Positions 20,995 through 32,346 of a DNA stretch of 64,000 bases are shown here, piece after piece. The DNA is from Rhexocercosporidium sp. MPI-PUGE-AT-0058 (Eukaryota; Ascomycota; Leotiomycetes; Helotiales): assembly GCA_020746875.1 (NCBI GenBank), contig JAGTJL010000038.1:124001-188000 (forward strand). The letters are read 5' to 3'. The first letter of the stretch is position 1, and each line of letters begins with the position of its first letter. The notes under the pieces were generated by a model, which did no database searches, was not told the origin of the DNA, and saw nothing but the letters and a program-made list of their open reading frames with translations. Made by a program: the position numbers and the translations under genes.

Positions 20995-21734
20995 CTACGA
21001 AGGCAAGTTGTGCTCTTGGTCGAGGGGCGGCTTCTCGGCCGCCTCTTACTGGCCCTGGCTATGGAAGAGAAGGGCGAGGTTGTTCATGCTTGTGAGGGTC
21101 TGGGGGTGCTCTTCGCCGAGGACCTTCTTTCTCAAAGATAACGCTTCTCGATATGGTCTTTCCGCCAGCTGTATTATCCAAGGGTCAACTGGCAACTGCC
21201 AATCCTGGCGAAAAGTAGCCCCCGTTGTTCAGGGAGAACAGCAAATTCACTCGACTGAGCTACCTCAAGTCCATGCGGAAGATATTCCGTCCATTTCTCC
21301 CTATCTTCATGGCCGCCGTCTGGGATGAGGTCGGTAAGCCGGAGGATGGCTCTCTCAGTCCAGATCGAGGATTCGTTCGTCATTTCCAGCCAGCTTTGAA
21401 GCACTAAATGAATAAGCCGGTGCATATCATATAACCTGTCCTCAGGGTGCGGCTTGAGAAACGCAAATCCTACTAGCGTACTAATAGCTTCTTCTTGATC
21501 GAGTGTCATTTCGTTCCACTCAATCTCTGGAAGAATATCCTTGGGTATATCGTTGTCTTTGATAGTAGCAATGAATTTCATATATTCTGCTGCAAGTGGA
21601 TTGACCTTCTGAATCTGCTCGAATGAGATAAGCCAGGTCGTAGCTACAGCGTACCTCTCGGGGTTTTCCATCTCGGCGTTAAGCTTCCCTCTCTCGAGAA
21701 GCTGCATCGCGTCTGCTTTTCGCGCACCAAACAT
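20995..21734 (-). pseudogene. NB-ARC/TPR-type NLR fragment
   Basis: Minus-strand frame 21,734-21,174 encodes the end of a STAND NTPase module: VATTWLISFEQIQKVNPLAA, EYMKFIATIKDNDIPKDILP, then the winged-helix signature DRLYDMHRLIHLVLQSWL and LPHGLEVAQSSE. After the stop at 21,174 another frame continues with a TPR: RPYREALSLRKKVLGEEHPQ and TLTSMNNLALLFHSQGQ, to a stop at 20,995. In the family these parts are contiguous, so a frameshift and a nonsense codon have broken the gene. P-loop and effector domain are absent. The 5' side joins dehydrogenase-like sequence, pointing to a rearrangement. Confidence 0.8.
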
Positions 21735-21747
21735 GGCTACATACTTC

Positions 21748-21939
21748 TCAATTGTTATCGTTTACTTCGTGTTGAGGTACCTCATTGCCTGGATTATTGC
21801 GAGAGGGAGCCGGCAGAGGAGCCAGACCAAGAGACATCATTGAGCCCATGGAACCGGCACCGATTATTCCGATCCGTTTGAAGGGGGTTTCATGTTCATG
21901 GTGGCTCTCCATATTTGCCTCTGTGGACCGAACAGGCAT
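21748..21939 (-). pseudogene. N-terminal fragment of a 6-phosphogluconate dehydrogenase-like protein
   Basis: ATG at 21,939; residues about 20-38 read FKRIGIIGAGSMGSMMSLGL, a GxGxxG dinucleotide-binding motif in the sequence style of NAD(P)-binding 6PGDH/3-hydroxyisobutyrate dehydrogenase-type proteins. The similarity ends after SLGLA; the rest (to a stop at 21,748) is unlike the family. Fifteen bases further on the NB-ARC/TPR fragment begins. It looks like the first exon of a dehydrogenase fused by rearrangement to a truncated NLR. Confidence 0.55.
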
Positions 21940-23007
21940 GACTGTAGATGAAATCTCGCCCAGGGAAGTCGAATCGATTGATTATTTTCAGAGCGAAGGT
22001 ACGCAAACAAAATTTCAAGTGTCATATGAAAAATTGGTACGCTACACTGTGACGTAAACAGATCGCAATTTACTATGAGGGAAGATAATGACGTTACGTC
22101 ACCTTAACAATATACTTCCATTGGTTTGCGTAACTATCCATAATTCACTCGTTTTATCCGGATTGAAAGCAAGGCTCATATCATCCAACAATCTTCACTG
22201 GCAATCCCAATCCCTTCTTAATATGAAATCGAGATTTGCGACATCGATATTTGCTTAAAGTACCAAATATGGCCCCGGGTATAAACCAAGTGCGAGCGAG
22301 TAGTGGGCCCCAGGGCTACAGGGCTACTCCGAACCACAGGTTTAAGGAGAACGCGAAGTTGTTGCGACTTCCTGAGTGCTTTGAAGCACCGTCATGCGTT
22401 ATGACTCTGACTTCAAGCTTCAAGGTACGGAAGTCACAACAGCGGAATTGACGGGGCATACAATTAGTACTGCCACTTCTGATTTGCTAGAAGAGATATA
22501 AGCACATAATCAGGAAAAGAGTAATAGTTTGGAGCGGAGGTATCTCAGGTGAGGCAGGGAAGCGTAGCCAATTGTAAGGACATCAGAATATTAAAAGGAA
22601 CACCATGGACAACACGAGCACGCAATTTGAACTGCAATTCCTCGGTCACCACGTCCGCCTCCGCGATACCAGCCTCACAACAGTATTGAAGCCACAATGG
22701 TTCTAGAATTCTCAACTTTTCCATGGAATTTAAGATGGCCATTTCTTATATTTCGACATTATAATAGTAATAGCAATAAGGTGGCCTAGAGCAACTGGAA
22801 CCTACCAGAGTGTCACCATAGCGAGTTCAACCACCCACATTTCTATTCTTTTACGATGTCCACATGTGAAATATTAAAGGAACATTGTCTTCTGGGAGCT
22901 TTAGATACAGGGACATTAATTGCCAACGATGAAATGAACAAGTGAAGGGCGTACCCGACTCGTATTTGCTATAATATCACTTCCGCGTGGACTGTTGATC
23001 GCCTAAT
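21940..23007. other. No firm gene; one 65-codon minus-strand frame
   Basis: The minus frame 22,742-22,545 starts with ATG and reads MAILNSMEKLRILEPLWLQ and then ELQFKLRARVVHGVPFNI. Codon use looks gene-like but I do not recognise it. The rest, including plus frames at 22,236-22,451, has no support. GACGTTACGTC, a CRE-like palindrome, is at about 22,090. Confidence 0.3.
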
Positions 23008-23303
23008 TCATTGAGCCGATCCTCCCAGCCTCCCAGCCTCACTTGCCTTCTCACTGCCAGGCTCAAAGGAGCCGCCTGATGCTTTCCCGCCTTTGCTTGC
23101 AATCTCCTGAACTTCCTCCTTCGGTCTATTGGCAAGGTTCCCGGGGTTCGTGTTGCCAGTGGCTGAAGTTGTTTCGGTGGTGTCATTAGAGCCACTAGAG
23201 CTCACAGCGCCACGAGATTGACCCCCTTTACTTGCAATCTCTTGCACTTCCTCCTCGGTCTATTGGCAAAATTGTCGGGATTTGTGTTTCCTGTCGAAGA
23301 CAT
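23008..23303 (-). pseudogene. Con-10-like KGG-motif protein, duplicated module, one frameshift
   Basis: Con-10/GsiB-type proteins are small, hydrophilic, induced during conidiation and stress. ATG at 23,303 gives MSSTGNTNPDNFANRP; one base is then missing, and from about 23,255 another frame continues EEVQEIASKGGQSRG, a Ser/Thr linker, a second module TGNTNPGNLANRPKEEVQEI then ASKGGKASGGSFEPGSEKAS, ending LGGSAQ and TGA at 23,010-23,008. The module (NPGN.ANRPKEEVQEIASKGG) thus occurs twice, an internal duplication compared with the shorter typical protein. The one-base deletion in the first copy would abort translation unless it is a sequencing error. No RIP-type damage. Confidence 0.85.
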
Positions 23304-24194
23304 GACGAGATGTTGGAATTGAAAGGATATCTATTATTGAATGAAAATTAGTGAAGTGAGGCAGATCTTGTAGGTAGAGTTGACTCTAAGCTTAATGTTT
23401 AATTTATAGACATCGTTGCTAAAAGTAACCGGATTTCTCTACCTAAATGACATCAGTGTTGATTACGACGATGATGACGACAGGCTAATAATTCCAAAAA
23501 TGCTAATTCTTTTGACGCAACTAAGAAGTTTAATGTAGCTCCGCTGATATTAAATCAAAATTCCTAATGTATGAGGTCACTGCGTATGTGACGACAAGCC
23601 AATTCGCATTCCGTCATGCGTGCAAGCATTCCCGACATTCGATTAACTACCCACTATTTGCATTAGGTTTTTTTCAAAATGTATATACATAGACGTCCAT
23701 TCTTCTTTTCTATGTTTGCAAATGTTACGCCCTGCAAGCAAGTGGTTCGAGCGTCGCGGACTACTTTCACACGGATACGAGCGCAAAGCCTTCTGTCTCT
23801 ACAGCAGTAACTCCTGGGAATGAGGGCGATTGGTGGCAGATTATAAAAGTACTACGTAAGTAGATCGTTACTATAGTTCAATTCCTTATAACTATAATTT
23901 CACATATTCGTGATTCGACCCGTTTACTATTCCGTATGCCAGATTTTCGTCGTGCTGTTACACAAGGTATGTTATTCTTATGTATTATTGGCTTCGACTT
24001 TGCTTAAGTATTAATAGTAGTAAGGTGGCCCAAGACCAGATCGAAGTAATATATAAAACATAATAGCATTTATTATTTAATCTAAGATGACGCAAAAAGA
24101 AAAAGAACTACCTTCACAATGTCACCCCGCCCTACTATTCTAAGCTTTTGCTACAGCCTCGTCTTTTTTCTTCCTCAACCTCATTAAACAATTG
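23304..24194. other. No gene recognised
   Basis: Upstream region of the Con-10-like gene plus intergenic sequence of ordinary composition. (GATGAC)-like short repeats near 23,468. Nothing else recognisable. Confidence 0.35.
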
Positions 24195-24395
24195 TCAATA
24201 TTTACTACAACCCGGGATTCGTGTTGCAAATCTTATGACTATTTTCAAAGATTCAGACACCTCATTGCTAGTGTTTGCGGATCTGCGGAGTTGATTCAAC
24301 GCCTTTAGCACGTTTGGCGCAAAGTCGAGTTCACTTTTCTCCGACATATCTACAACTTCATAATCAACTTCGAATTCCGTCACAGCCAAAGGCAT
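24195..24395 (-). CDS. Hypothetical 66-residue protein
   Basis: ATG-initiated minus frame, MPLAVTEFEVDYEVVDMSEK ending PGCSKY and TAA. Acidic N-terminal half, one predicted helix. No family recognised. It starts just downstream of the decayed regulator's stop and could be a chance frame. Confidence 0.22.
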   Translation of the reverse strand: MPLAVTEFEVDYEVVDMSEKSELDFAPNVLKALNQLRRSANTSNEVSESLKIVIRFATRIPGCSKY

Positions 24396-24409
24396 TTATT
24401 ATTTCCTCA

Positions 24410-25570
24410 ACTCTTCATTGAGGGAATCAGCTAATTTTCCTAATATAGACCTAGGTATTTTGTGATTGCTTCAATAATATATTAACCACCATCGCCTACT
24501 ATCCACGAATCACGATGCCTATGCAACTGGACACCGTAGTGGGCGAGAATAGCCAAAGCCTCCGGGCGTTTTTGCAACACCAGCTCCGCGTACTCCGTGA
24601 ACACGAGTATAAGCCACGCGTCTACGCCAGTTCTCCTACCATATAGCAAAGAGTTCGTACCGAGTGGAGTGTAAACATCAGAAATTTGGCGATGTACATG
24701 ATATGCTTGCTTGAGACACATAAAAGCGTTCTCGTATGCGTTGGCAGCTGCTGGACCGAGATCGGCTGTTTTAAGTAGCGCTTCTAACCTCTCGTATTCT
24801 GGTATGAGATATTCTGCCCCTCCACTAAGAGCTCTCTCTCCAGCTTCTAGAAAAGGCCTCAGAGACGTCTCCAAAAGCAGATCCCAAACCGTATGGACGT
24901 TGAGGGTAACGCCTTCGTCATATGGAGGTAGCGAACGAAGTTTTCGATAAAGGCCGTAAAGTCACCATCTCGGTAGGCAATGGTATCGTGAAGCATATGA
25001 GATCCTAGTAGCGACGAGAAAACAAATCTTGAAACGTAATCATCAGACCACGACCCTCCGTCGGATGCGCTGTAAATTTTAGCGTTAAAGATAGATAGAG
25101 CAGAAGCCTGTAGTTCGGTAGCTTGGTAGCTGAGAAAGACACTTTGAGATGGTCGAATAATACTCAGGTAGGCAGCTGACACGGACAGGATCTCGTGCAT
25201 AAGACATAAAGTTGACAAAGCGTGTTATAAGATTTCCCGAATAGCAGTTTAACAATCTTCCTTACTGATTTCAAAGCATTCAAGCGTATCGGCGATAGTT
25301 TTAACGTGGTCTAATAACTGTAAGTGGAGCATATTAACGACCCCTTGGTTTACTGAGGCCCGATCTGAAGCCGAAGACCAGTACGAGGGGATGGCCGAAT
25401 CCGTGGGCGCTACAGAAGGTAGCGAAGATGCTGAGTAGTTAAGACCAGCAGCAGGAGACTGTGCTAACGGTAATAGAGCATTATTTTAATAAGCGTAGGT
25501 CATTTCTGCACTTAGAAAATTTGAGCATGATAGATGGCCTTTATTACACTGCAGGACACATGTAAGCGGA
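24410..25570 (-). pseudogene. Z2Cys6 fungal transcription factor (sterol-uptake-regulator type), broken
   Basis: Zn2Cys6 regulators bind DNA through an N-terminal binuclear cluster and carry a long helical regulatory domain. Minus strand: a degraded cluster CNKGHLSCSNF (about 25,560-25,520), a Ser/Pro-rich linker SPAAGLNYSASSLPS, HLQLLDHVKTIADTLE, ALSTLCLMHEILSVSAAYLS (about 25,225; family 'FLMHxILALSAxHLA'), then FSSLLGSHML. A one-base shift near 24,935 leads into VHTVWDLLLETSLRPFLEAG, AYHVHRQISDVYTPLG, EALAILAHYGVQLHRHRDSW (family 'ALVLLAHYAVLLH'), and past a stop at 24,482 to YIIEAITKYLGLY near 24,440. Stops at 25,236 and 25,260 replace Gln. At least six lesions: dead. The substitutions are partly RIP-type though the gene is not obviously repeated here. 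Confidence 0.75.
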
Positions 25571-26603
25571 TGATATTCAAACCTTGCGTAAACGCGCGAT
25601 AAAGCGCGCAATCAGAGCAAGCTAGGACTAGAAAACCAACCTTAAAATGTCATTTCTTGCATCCGAAACATCCGTTCCGCGACTTCCTGTATGGTCGACG
25701 TGGCATTATGAAAATTATTAGAGGACGTCACTAATATTAATTGGTTGGCAAGAGGGTCGGAAGGACAAATACAAGGTCGAATTGATACGATTAAACGATC
25801 AAGGTAACATGCGAGACGAGAGGGCAATCTAAGGTTTTTTTAAAAAGATAGCGGGTGTAAGGCCGTTGATAGTCTGGATATTAATAGTCGGTGTGCTTCG
25901 CGTTTGGAGGTTGAGCTCTTTAGCTTCGGCTAAGAATATATTGCCCCGAGTCATGAGAATTGTCTTTAAATAGATACAGAGAAGGACTCATTGATAGACT
26001 ACTCTATACTGGCATAGGTCTTTATAATTCCAGACAGGTATTTTCCTGTATCCTACATCTGAGAACAAGCTGATCAGGATGAGAAGTTTGGAGATGGGGT
26101 CACGTGCAGGAATTCTGAGCGGGCTCCGCTGCTTAACCACGGAGGGAGCACATAGTTTCTGGCAAGGAAGGATACCATTGTATTCGACATAGATCTTGTT
26201 TCTTTGTGGTTAATATGGAAAAAGCTTCCCAACTCGGTCAAGTAGGAATCAGAACCATTTATTAACATGACATGACATGTCAGGACCCATAGCCCTGGCG
26301 CAAAGTGGTTTGAACGGGCACTGTACCGCGGAACCTTGACATTTAATTCCGGTACTCGGGATGAATGAGAATGTACTGCGGACGAAACATCTTGGCCCTA
26401 GGTATAATCGAAATATGATCTCGATGTACTATAGACTAGTACACGATGGTGTTCTCACCATTGCGTTGGCAACATAAGGCCACCAAATCCCAACATAAAA
26501 GCCCCCGAAACCAGTAATATCTCTAGGAACTACTATAATCTAATATTCCTAAGCGTGCAAGAAATCCTTTTCAACCCTGCTACTCCTTTGCCAATCGATT
26601 ACG
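25571..26603. other. No gene recognised
   Basis: Ordinary composition. Minus frames at 25,642-25,827 and 26,074-26,268 have no family resemblance. Near 25,590 GCGCGATAAAGCGCGC forms a small inverted repeat. Confidence 0.35.
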
Positions 26604-26819
26604 TTGCACTGCGGCGTCGAAGAGGGAGCACCGTTTCGCCATGTTCAGCGTGGTTCTCCCGACGCGGTTGTCAGCACCCCTGTGGAAGCCACTGAGCCAG
26701 ATATTGCACTCCGCCACGAGATATCTTTTATCAAGACCGACAAGAGGCCCAAAGTGTGTTTTTGCTATGCTGGAAATCCGCACCTGAGTCGACACTTTGT
26801 GAGGAAGCATGTAACTTAG
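26604..26819 (+). pseudogene. C2H2-finger fragment of a FluG/DUF3435-type (Crypton-derived) protein
   Basis: Plus frame to a stop at 26,817-26,819 ends DKRPKVCFCYAGNPHL then SRHFVRKHV. This resembles the C2H2 segment 'DxRPxxCFxCLGN...LxRHFxRKH' of fungal proteins with a FluG/DUF3435 domain, a family related to Crypton tyrosine recombinases. The roughly 20 residues normally between the Cys pair and His pair are missing, so the finger is deleted internally. No recombinase domain nearby. Confidence 0.5.
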
Positions 26820-28035
26820 GCAATATGCAACTAGTCAGTTTTTAATTGTACGGATTATAGTGTGCGGCTCGAGAGCAGAAAAGAATTACTAATCCACGCA
26901 GAGAGGCTTCATGAAACAGTTTCCCTAGTTCCGGTTAAGCGACTGATTGTATGGATTGTCGTTTCTTCTTGGTGAGAGCAAGAACGAGACCTAAACGTAT
27001 AGGCCTGTCCGGCTAGTTTCTTCTCTTGTTTTGATTCAATTAAGCGTAGACGCAAATGTAAACACATTGTCTTAACATCTCGTGCTCTACTATGGTTTAA
27101 GATATTAGCTTCATAATCATAGTCTAAGTATACATCCCATTAGGGTATCACGGATATTGACCTCCGAGGCTTCGGCCTATATTACTTAAACAGCCGCCAA
27201 TCTTGCTAATACTCGTCGTGCAAACTAGATCGAATTTTCTGCTAGCCGTGATTCAGATCGTGAAGATCTCGCGGCCCAACCTTTGGCACTTTCTACCCCA
27301 CAGATTTCAATTACCCCATAGAAAAGTGTTTAAGCTCCTCTACGATGTGCAACAAATCTTTTAAATTGTGCTGGGAAACATAGGTGCGCGAGGCCAAAAA
27401 CTGCTAATAAATGGAATTACGGCGGGTTTCTTACACACAATACCAGAGCGCTCATAAGGGATCTTGCCAACTAAAGCTTTCCACAGGGGGTCGCTGACAA
27501 CTGTAATAACGTCAACGCGCCACTAATAATCAACCAGCACGAACTTGCCCTTTACTGCGTGCAATTAAAATAAATAAGAGCACCACTTGTTTACCGATAA
27601 GTTATAATCTTAATATTTCATTAATAGTAATTGTAAACGAAGGAATGACACGAAAACTTCCTTAGAAACAATGCGACTAACCAACTAATGACGTCAATAA
27701 GTCCGTCCGTAGCACTTCTAGTAAGTTAGGTAAAAGGGACGACTGTCGCCCGCAAGTTCTCTAGGCCAACAAAGTACTGATGCTAATTCAACATGTCGGT
27801 CCCGGTCCCCAACCCATCTGACCATTTCACGTCTTCTGTATTACTCTACCTTAACTCCACTTTCCTCTCCCGACCGCAACGTTAGCTCGCCGCCATTCGA
27901 TGTCTCCCGCACAAACTAAGCACCAACACACCAAGAAGCAATTAGACGCTGCATTGCACCGTGCCAGTCAGCGAAGCTCGACCATGCTGGCAGCAATGTG
28001 CGCACACATCTACTAACCGAGGATAATGTGTCAAG
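26820..28035. other. No gene recognised
   Basis: GC-balanced intergenic sequence up to the Fot1/pogo insertion. No frame, RNA gene or repeat stands out. Confidence 0.35.
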
Positions 28036-28037
28036 TA

Positions 28038-28085
28038 ACGTCTCACCCCTGCTTTTGGCCCACCCCTACATTTGGCCCACCTCGC
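28038..28085 (+). repeat. Left TIR of the Fot1/pogo element
   Basis: 48 bp, inverted copy of 29,823-29,870 with a single mismatch; contains the direct pair TTTTGGCCCACCCC and ATTTGGCCCACCTC, likely transposase-binding half-sites. Confidence 0.93.
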
Positions 28086-28136
28086 GTAATTCTAATACTT
28101 GACATTCAACACCTAATAACTTTATATTCCGTTAAC

Positions 28137-29723
28137 TTATATACAAGATATTATAAAGTCTGATTCTCCTCCTAATTCTAGTTCTAGAGACTCAATTTGA
28201 CGTTCTTCAGCTGCGATTTAAGCCTCCTTAATAGCACGTATTATAGCGAACTTGGAATTTGGACTAGTTCGGACCTTTCGCCTTTTCTTTAGCCTCAATT
28301 GCTTTAATCTCTCTTTTAATTCTTTAATCCTTATATTTGCCTTCCCTAATTCGTAGTCTTTTTCATCAATTCCCTTTATAACCTTCCTAAAAAGTAAACG
28401 TTGCGTTGGAAGTTGATTATATAATCCGCTAGCCAAAGTACGAATCTGTACGTATAAATCTTTCCTAGCCCTTAGAGTTTGAACCTTAATTAAAGTATTA
28501 AATACCTCCGGAGGTAGTATTAGCGGCTTTTGAGGCTTTAGAAGAAATGCATTTGTCGAGTTATTACTGTTTTCCAGTAATAAAGGGCTCATTAAAGGCT
28601 TGGCTATAAATACCGGCTATAATCCCGTAGTTCTCCACCCCGCCTTAATATTAAAAGGGGTAATACTCTCTTGACGGGCCTTCTGGTAGCAGATGAGGAA
28701 GTTGCGTTTACTAATTAGAGTAGAGTTAATTAAAGAACTCAACTTTTGTAGTTCTTTTCGGTAAGCACGCTTTAAAACAGAGAAAACCGTTAAATCTAAG
28801 GGTTATAAGACGTGTGACGTATATGCGGGCAAGAATAAAAGGTATATATTATGTTTAAGGCACTTTTAAAGGAATTCCGTAGTCTTATGGCTCCCGTGAC
28901 CGTCTAGAATAAGAAGTCTTGCTGAATGATCACGTGGATCCGTTTGAGGAATAAACACCTTCACTAGCTATTCAAGAGCCGTATCGTCGGTCGTCCACCT
29001 ATTATCGGTTGCAGCGAAGTTCCAGTCGTTGAATACGTCTAATTGAGACGGAAACCACTGCTGTTGCACTGATTTTCCCTTATAAATTACAAGAGGTTGT
29101 ATAGAGACCCCCGTAGCAGAGATACACTCAATGATTGTCGTCCAAGCACGTAAACCTGGCTATTTTCTTTGAATCTTGCGGCTCTTAACGCTCCCTACAA
29201 TATATCCGTTAAGACCATAGCCTTCCATAATACTAGTCTCGTCCATATTCCATCGTTGACAAGCTGAAATAGCTTTAATAGCCGGAATCTTTAATTTTTG
29301 AAACCACGGCTTAATAACTTCGGAATAAGCGGCATTAACACGTATAGAATTAACGTAAATTTGCCTCTTAGTCTTTAGAATAAGATTGCGTGCCAAAAAC
29401 CGTATTATCCAGTATTTTCCTAGTAGTAAGTGGTCTCCTTGAAGCGCCAAAAGTCTCTCTTTAAACACCTTGATTTGTATATGCGTAACTCCATAGCCAA
29501 GAGACTCCTGAGTCAAAATCCAATTAGTCAATCGATTCTCTATTACCGTAAGTAGCCTTTGCAAGTGATTAAAGGCCTCTTTACGTGGTTGAGTCGTCTT
29601 ATTGCGATGGCGGAGTATTGACCTTAGAATATCCTACTTTAGACATGCCTTTCGTAAAGACTTGCTATTTGCAACCTCTTTAAGAGCACATATAACGTCG
29701 TACTCAGTATATTCAAGCTTTAT
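28137..29723 (-). pseudogene. Fot1/pogo (DDE_1) transposase, lightly RIP-mutated
   Basis: Single minus-strand frame from 29,723 (ATA in place of the start ATG) to TAA at 28,137. N-terminal helix-turn-helix: YTEYDVICALKEVANSKSLR ... DILRSILRHR. CENP-B-type HTH: NHLQRLLTVIENRLTNWIL, then GKYWIIRFLARN. DDE_1 domain: WNMDETSIMEGYGLNG (first Asp, about 29,235), LLILDGHGSHKT (second Asp, about 28,905), LPAYTSHVL then PLDLTVFSVLKRAYRK (third Asp). C-terminal coiled coil ELKERLKQLRLKKRRK. Seven in-frame stops (including 29,160 and 28,218), each TAA/TAG explained by one C-to-T or G-to-A change from Gln or Trp; no frameshift. The catalytic residues survive. Confidence 0.93.
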
Positions 29724-29822
29724 AATGAAAATAATGCGAATCCCAAATTTGAAAAGAATCGATTAAAGAATAAAAAAGTAATTAAGTATTCAAGTTGGTA
29801 GGTATGAAAAGCGGTGAACTAA

Positions 29823-29870
29823 GCGAGGTAGGCCAAATGTAGGGGTGGGCCAAAAGCAGGGGTGAGACGT
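29823..29870 (-). repeat. Right TIR of the Fot1/pogo element
   Basis: 48 bp, inverted copy of 28,038-28,085; its one mismatch is a C-to-T change, in keeping with light RIP. Confidence 0.93.
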
Positions 29871-29872
29871 TA

Positions 29873-32346
29873 CAGAGAGCAACAGATCGACATAACTTAC
29901 TTAATTGATGTAGAGGATAAGTCGCGGAGCCCAATACATCTACGATACAGCGATGTCAAGGCTGATGTGACGCGGTCCTCGTTTAGTCACCGTCACTTAA
30001 CCAAAGAAATGAGTTAACTAGACAATTGAGATTATACAAAGACAAAAAACATTACTTATATCACTCAAAGCACGTTGGCGGAGCGGCACTCAAAACTCCT
30101 CCCGCAAGCCCTCGACAGCGGCGATGATAAACGCACAGTTAAGTACATGGCTAAATGGAGAAATAACTTGGATTGGCTTCAGGAAAGCAACAAGTGAAAT
30201 TATCTGGCCGGCACACCTACCTCCCAAGTCTCGTTTAGTCTAGGCACGTAGGACGAGGTCCAGAATCGGAACGCAGCGGAAACCACTAATAGCAGACAAG
30301 AAGAGCTGCGAGATACTTCTCGACGAGGTAACAAGCTCAGGACCTTAAGTGGTAGGAGTAGCGTGAGACTCATGTGTTAATAGCCATAGCAATACAGCAG
30401 TAGAGTAGAGCTTGCAGCGCAGAAGGAAGGACTTAGGCAGTCGGCTGTTTATGGTTAGCAGGGCTTGGTTGAGGTCGTCGACACGGACGACGACCTTCTG
30501 TATAGTGATAACCTTGCGCTTATACCGTCTCCAGCTCTGGGTATGCCTCCTCCAGCGCCACATCTTCTGAATCAACACTGCAGCCTCTCGAGCACGGAGT
30601 GTTCATGACCTCTCTTCTTCGCAAGAAGCCTTTCGCCGCCGCTTATATTAGAGTAACGTTAATCCGAACAAAATCCATGCTCGTACGCTGCCTCTAGCCA
30701 CGCTATAATCGTTGTATTACAGTCGCAGCTTTCATTTTCTATATATACTTTTAAGTAAGATGTTTTCGAACGAGAGACTAAGCGAAGAGGATAGCGCCTC
30801 GTGCCTTCAAATACCTAAGATAATAATACCTAGCTCTTATATTCTTTTAGATTATAGTAGCGTAATAATTAAAGCGCCTAACTCTTTTATTCTCTAAGAG
30901 CGCCAGCGTGTCAGCACCGATGAAGATCTCTATTAGCCCAAGCTAATACATGTCTAAAGCCTCGCCCTTACTCGCCTCGAGCATTGCCGTGAGGATTTTA
31001 ATTACTATATCCTAGATTACTGCCGTCTACGACGATGAAGGCACGAGCATATAGTATCTTAAAGCAAACTATTCGTACGCTTGCCTTATAAGAAATCTCG
31101 TATAACTCTTTTCGAATTCGCTTGCAACTCGGTGTGTGAGCTCGGTATGTATACGTTTAGAAATGCGATTATCTTCTATGCCTTACTTACGTTTAAAGGA
31201 TATAAGTTAAAACGTATCCAGCCGGCGTAGGATTAATAAAGTAACGGTGAATATAAAGAGCTGTTTATATTAACGAGGATCTTAATGCAGCGCACGCGTG
31301 TCGTTGTCGTAATTTAATAGAGGCGAAACTTTAAGGATCCCCGATCTTTAATAAGGGAGGTTCGTCTGCTCGAGGTTAGAAGCGTTTATGTCTTTAGCGT
31401 AATAACGATATAAAGTTTAATCTCATTGACTGAGTTGTTGCTCGATCTGTAAAGGTTTATGCTTATTAGAGCCAGTAAAGTTATCCTTAAACTAATTAAA
31501 TAGCTCTTTAAAATTAAGTTCTTTTGGGGGCGTCGAACTAGAAGTTAGTAAGAGCTTTAGCCGTAGGATTTCTTAAACGGCTACTAAAACTTCGTTATAA
31601 GCGGCAAGATAGTTCTTAATATATTAAGTGACATTAAAGTTCCGTAATAAGTAGACTAAAAAACTAAATACTTATAAAATATTAAAATAAATAAAAGTAA
31701 TAAAATAATTCCAAACTTTCTTTATATTAAAGTAAACTTTAAATGCATTTAAATGAGAATATAATACTTTATTATTTAATTTAACTAGTTTCGAATAGAT
31801 ATTTATACAAGGTCGGCGTGGCAAATAATAAAGGGTCGACGTTCTAGAGATATAGAGCGAAGTCCCGAATAAATCGAAGTTATTCGGGTCCTGGTTCCTG
31901 CGCTAGTCCAGCTCGCTAAGGCCATCCCATGCCGCCATCCGTGCCTGTGAAAAGACCGGAATCGCTTAGTCCCATTAAGTAACTTTCGTAGCATTTTGGT
32001 CATAACTCGAATTGCAAGTCTTGAGTCACTTAGGAAAAGCTGGGAAACTTCGATGTCGGGGGGATAGGTGAGACCCTGAAGATTCGTCGCTAAGATAAGC
32101 ATATGTCCCATAAAGCACAACAGTTAATAATAAAGCAAGGGTGCAATTCAGCAAGCTTTTAAGTTTATAGCGGCCGGTTAAAGTAGAGTAACACATTCTG
32201 GTTACGTGGCTTATAAAAACTAATTCAGTTTTCTTATCTTAGAGTCTTAGAGTCCGTTAGTGCTCTGAATTCCTAGCCGTCTTCGTTATGTTTCCGGCCG
32301 TTGCGGAGTAATTATTACCCTTTAATATCATTCTTTATTCTTCTTT
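29873..32346. other. No firm gene; partly decayed coding-like sequence
   Basis: 29,873-30,700 is GC-balanced; a minus frame at 30,578-30,345 is unrecognised. 30,700-32,340 is moderately RIP-like, with scattered frames. One of them (minus 32,120-31,803) includes GHMLILATNLQGLTYPPDIE and could be a leucine-rich stretch of another F-box-type relic, just downstream of the one at 32.3-33.5 kb. I cannot support a gene. Confidence 0.3.

Larger units (their letters stand above)
28038..29870. mobile_element. Fot1/pogo-type transposon, 1,833 bp, 48-bp TIRs, TA duplication
   Basis: TIRs at 28,038-28,085 and 29,823-29,870 both start ACGTCTCACCCCTGC and match at 47 of 48 bases. TA flanks both ends (28,036-28,037 and 29,871-29,872), the target duplication of pogo/Fot1 elements. 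Size and layout match the Fot1 group: one transposase on the minus strand filling the interior. The element is unusually complete for this window; only point mutations in the transposase disable it. Confidence 0.95.

Noticed and set aside
28138..28220. TAA at 28,218-28,220 as the true end of the Fot1/pogo transposase
   Set aside because: The frame continues with a coiled-coil-like AAEERQIESLELELGG to a further TAA at 28,137, and the 28,218 stop fits a Gln codon changed by C-to-T. This remains uncertain.
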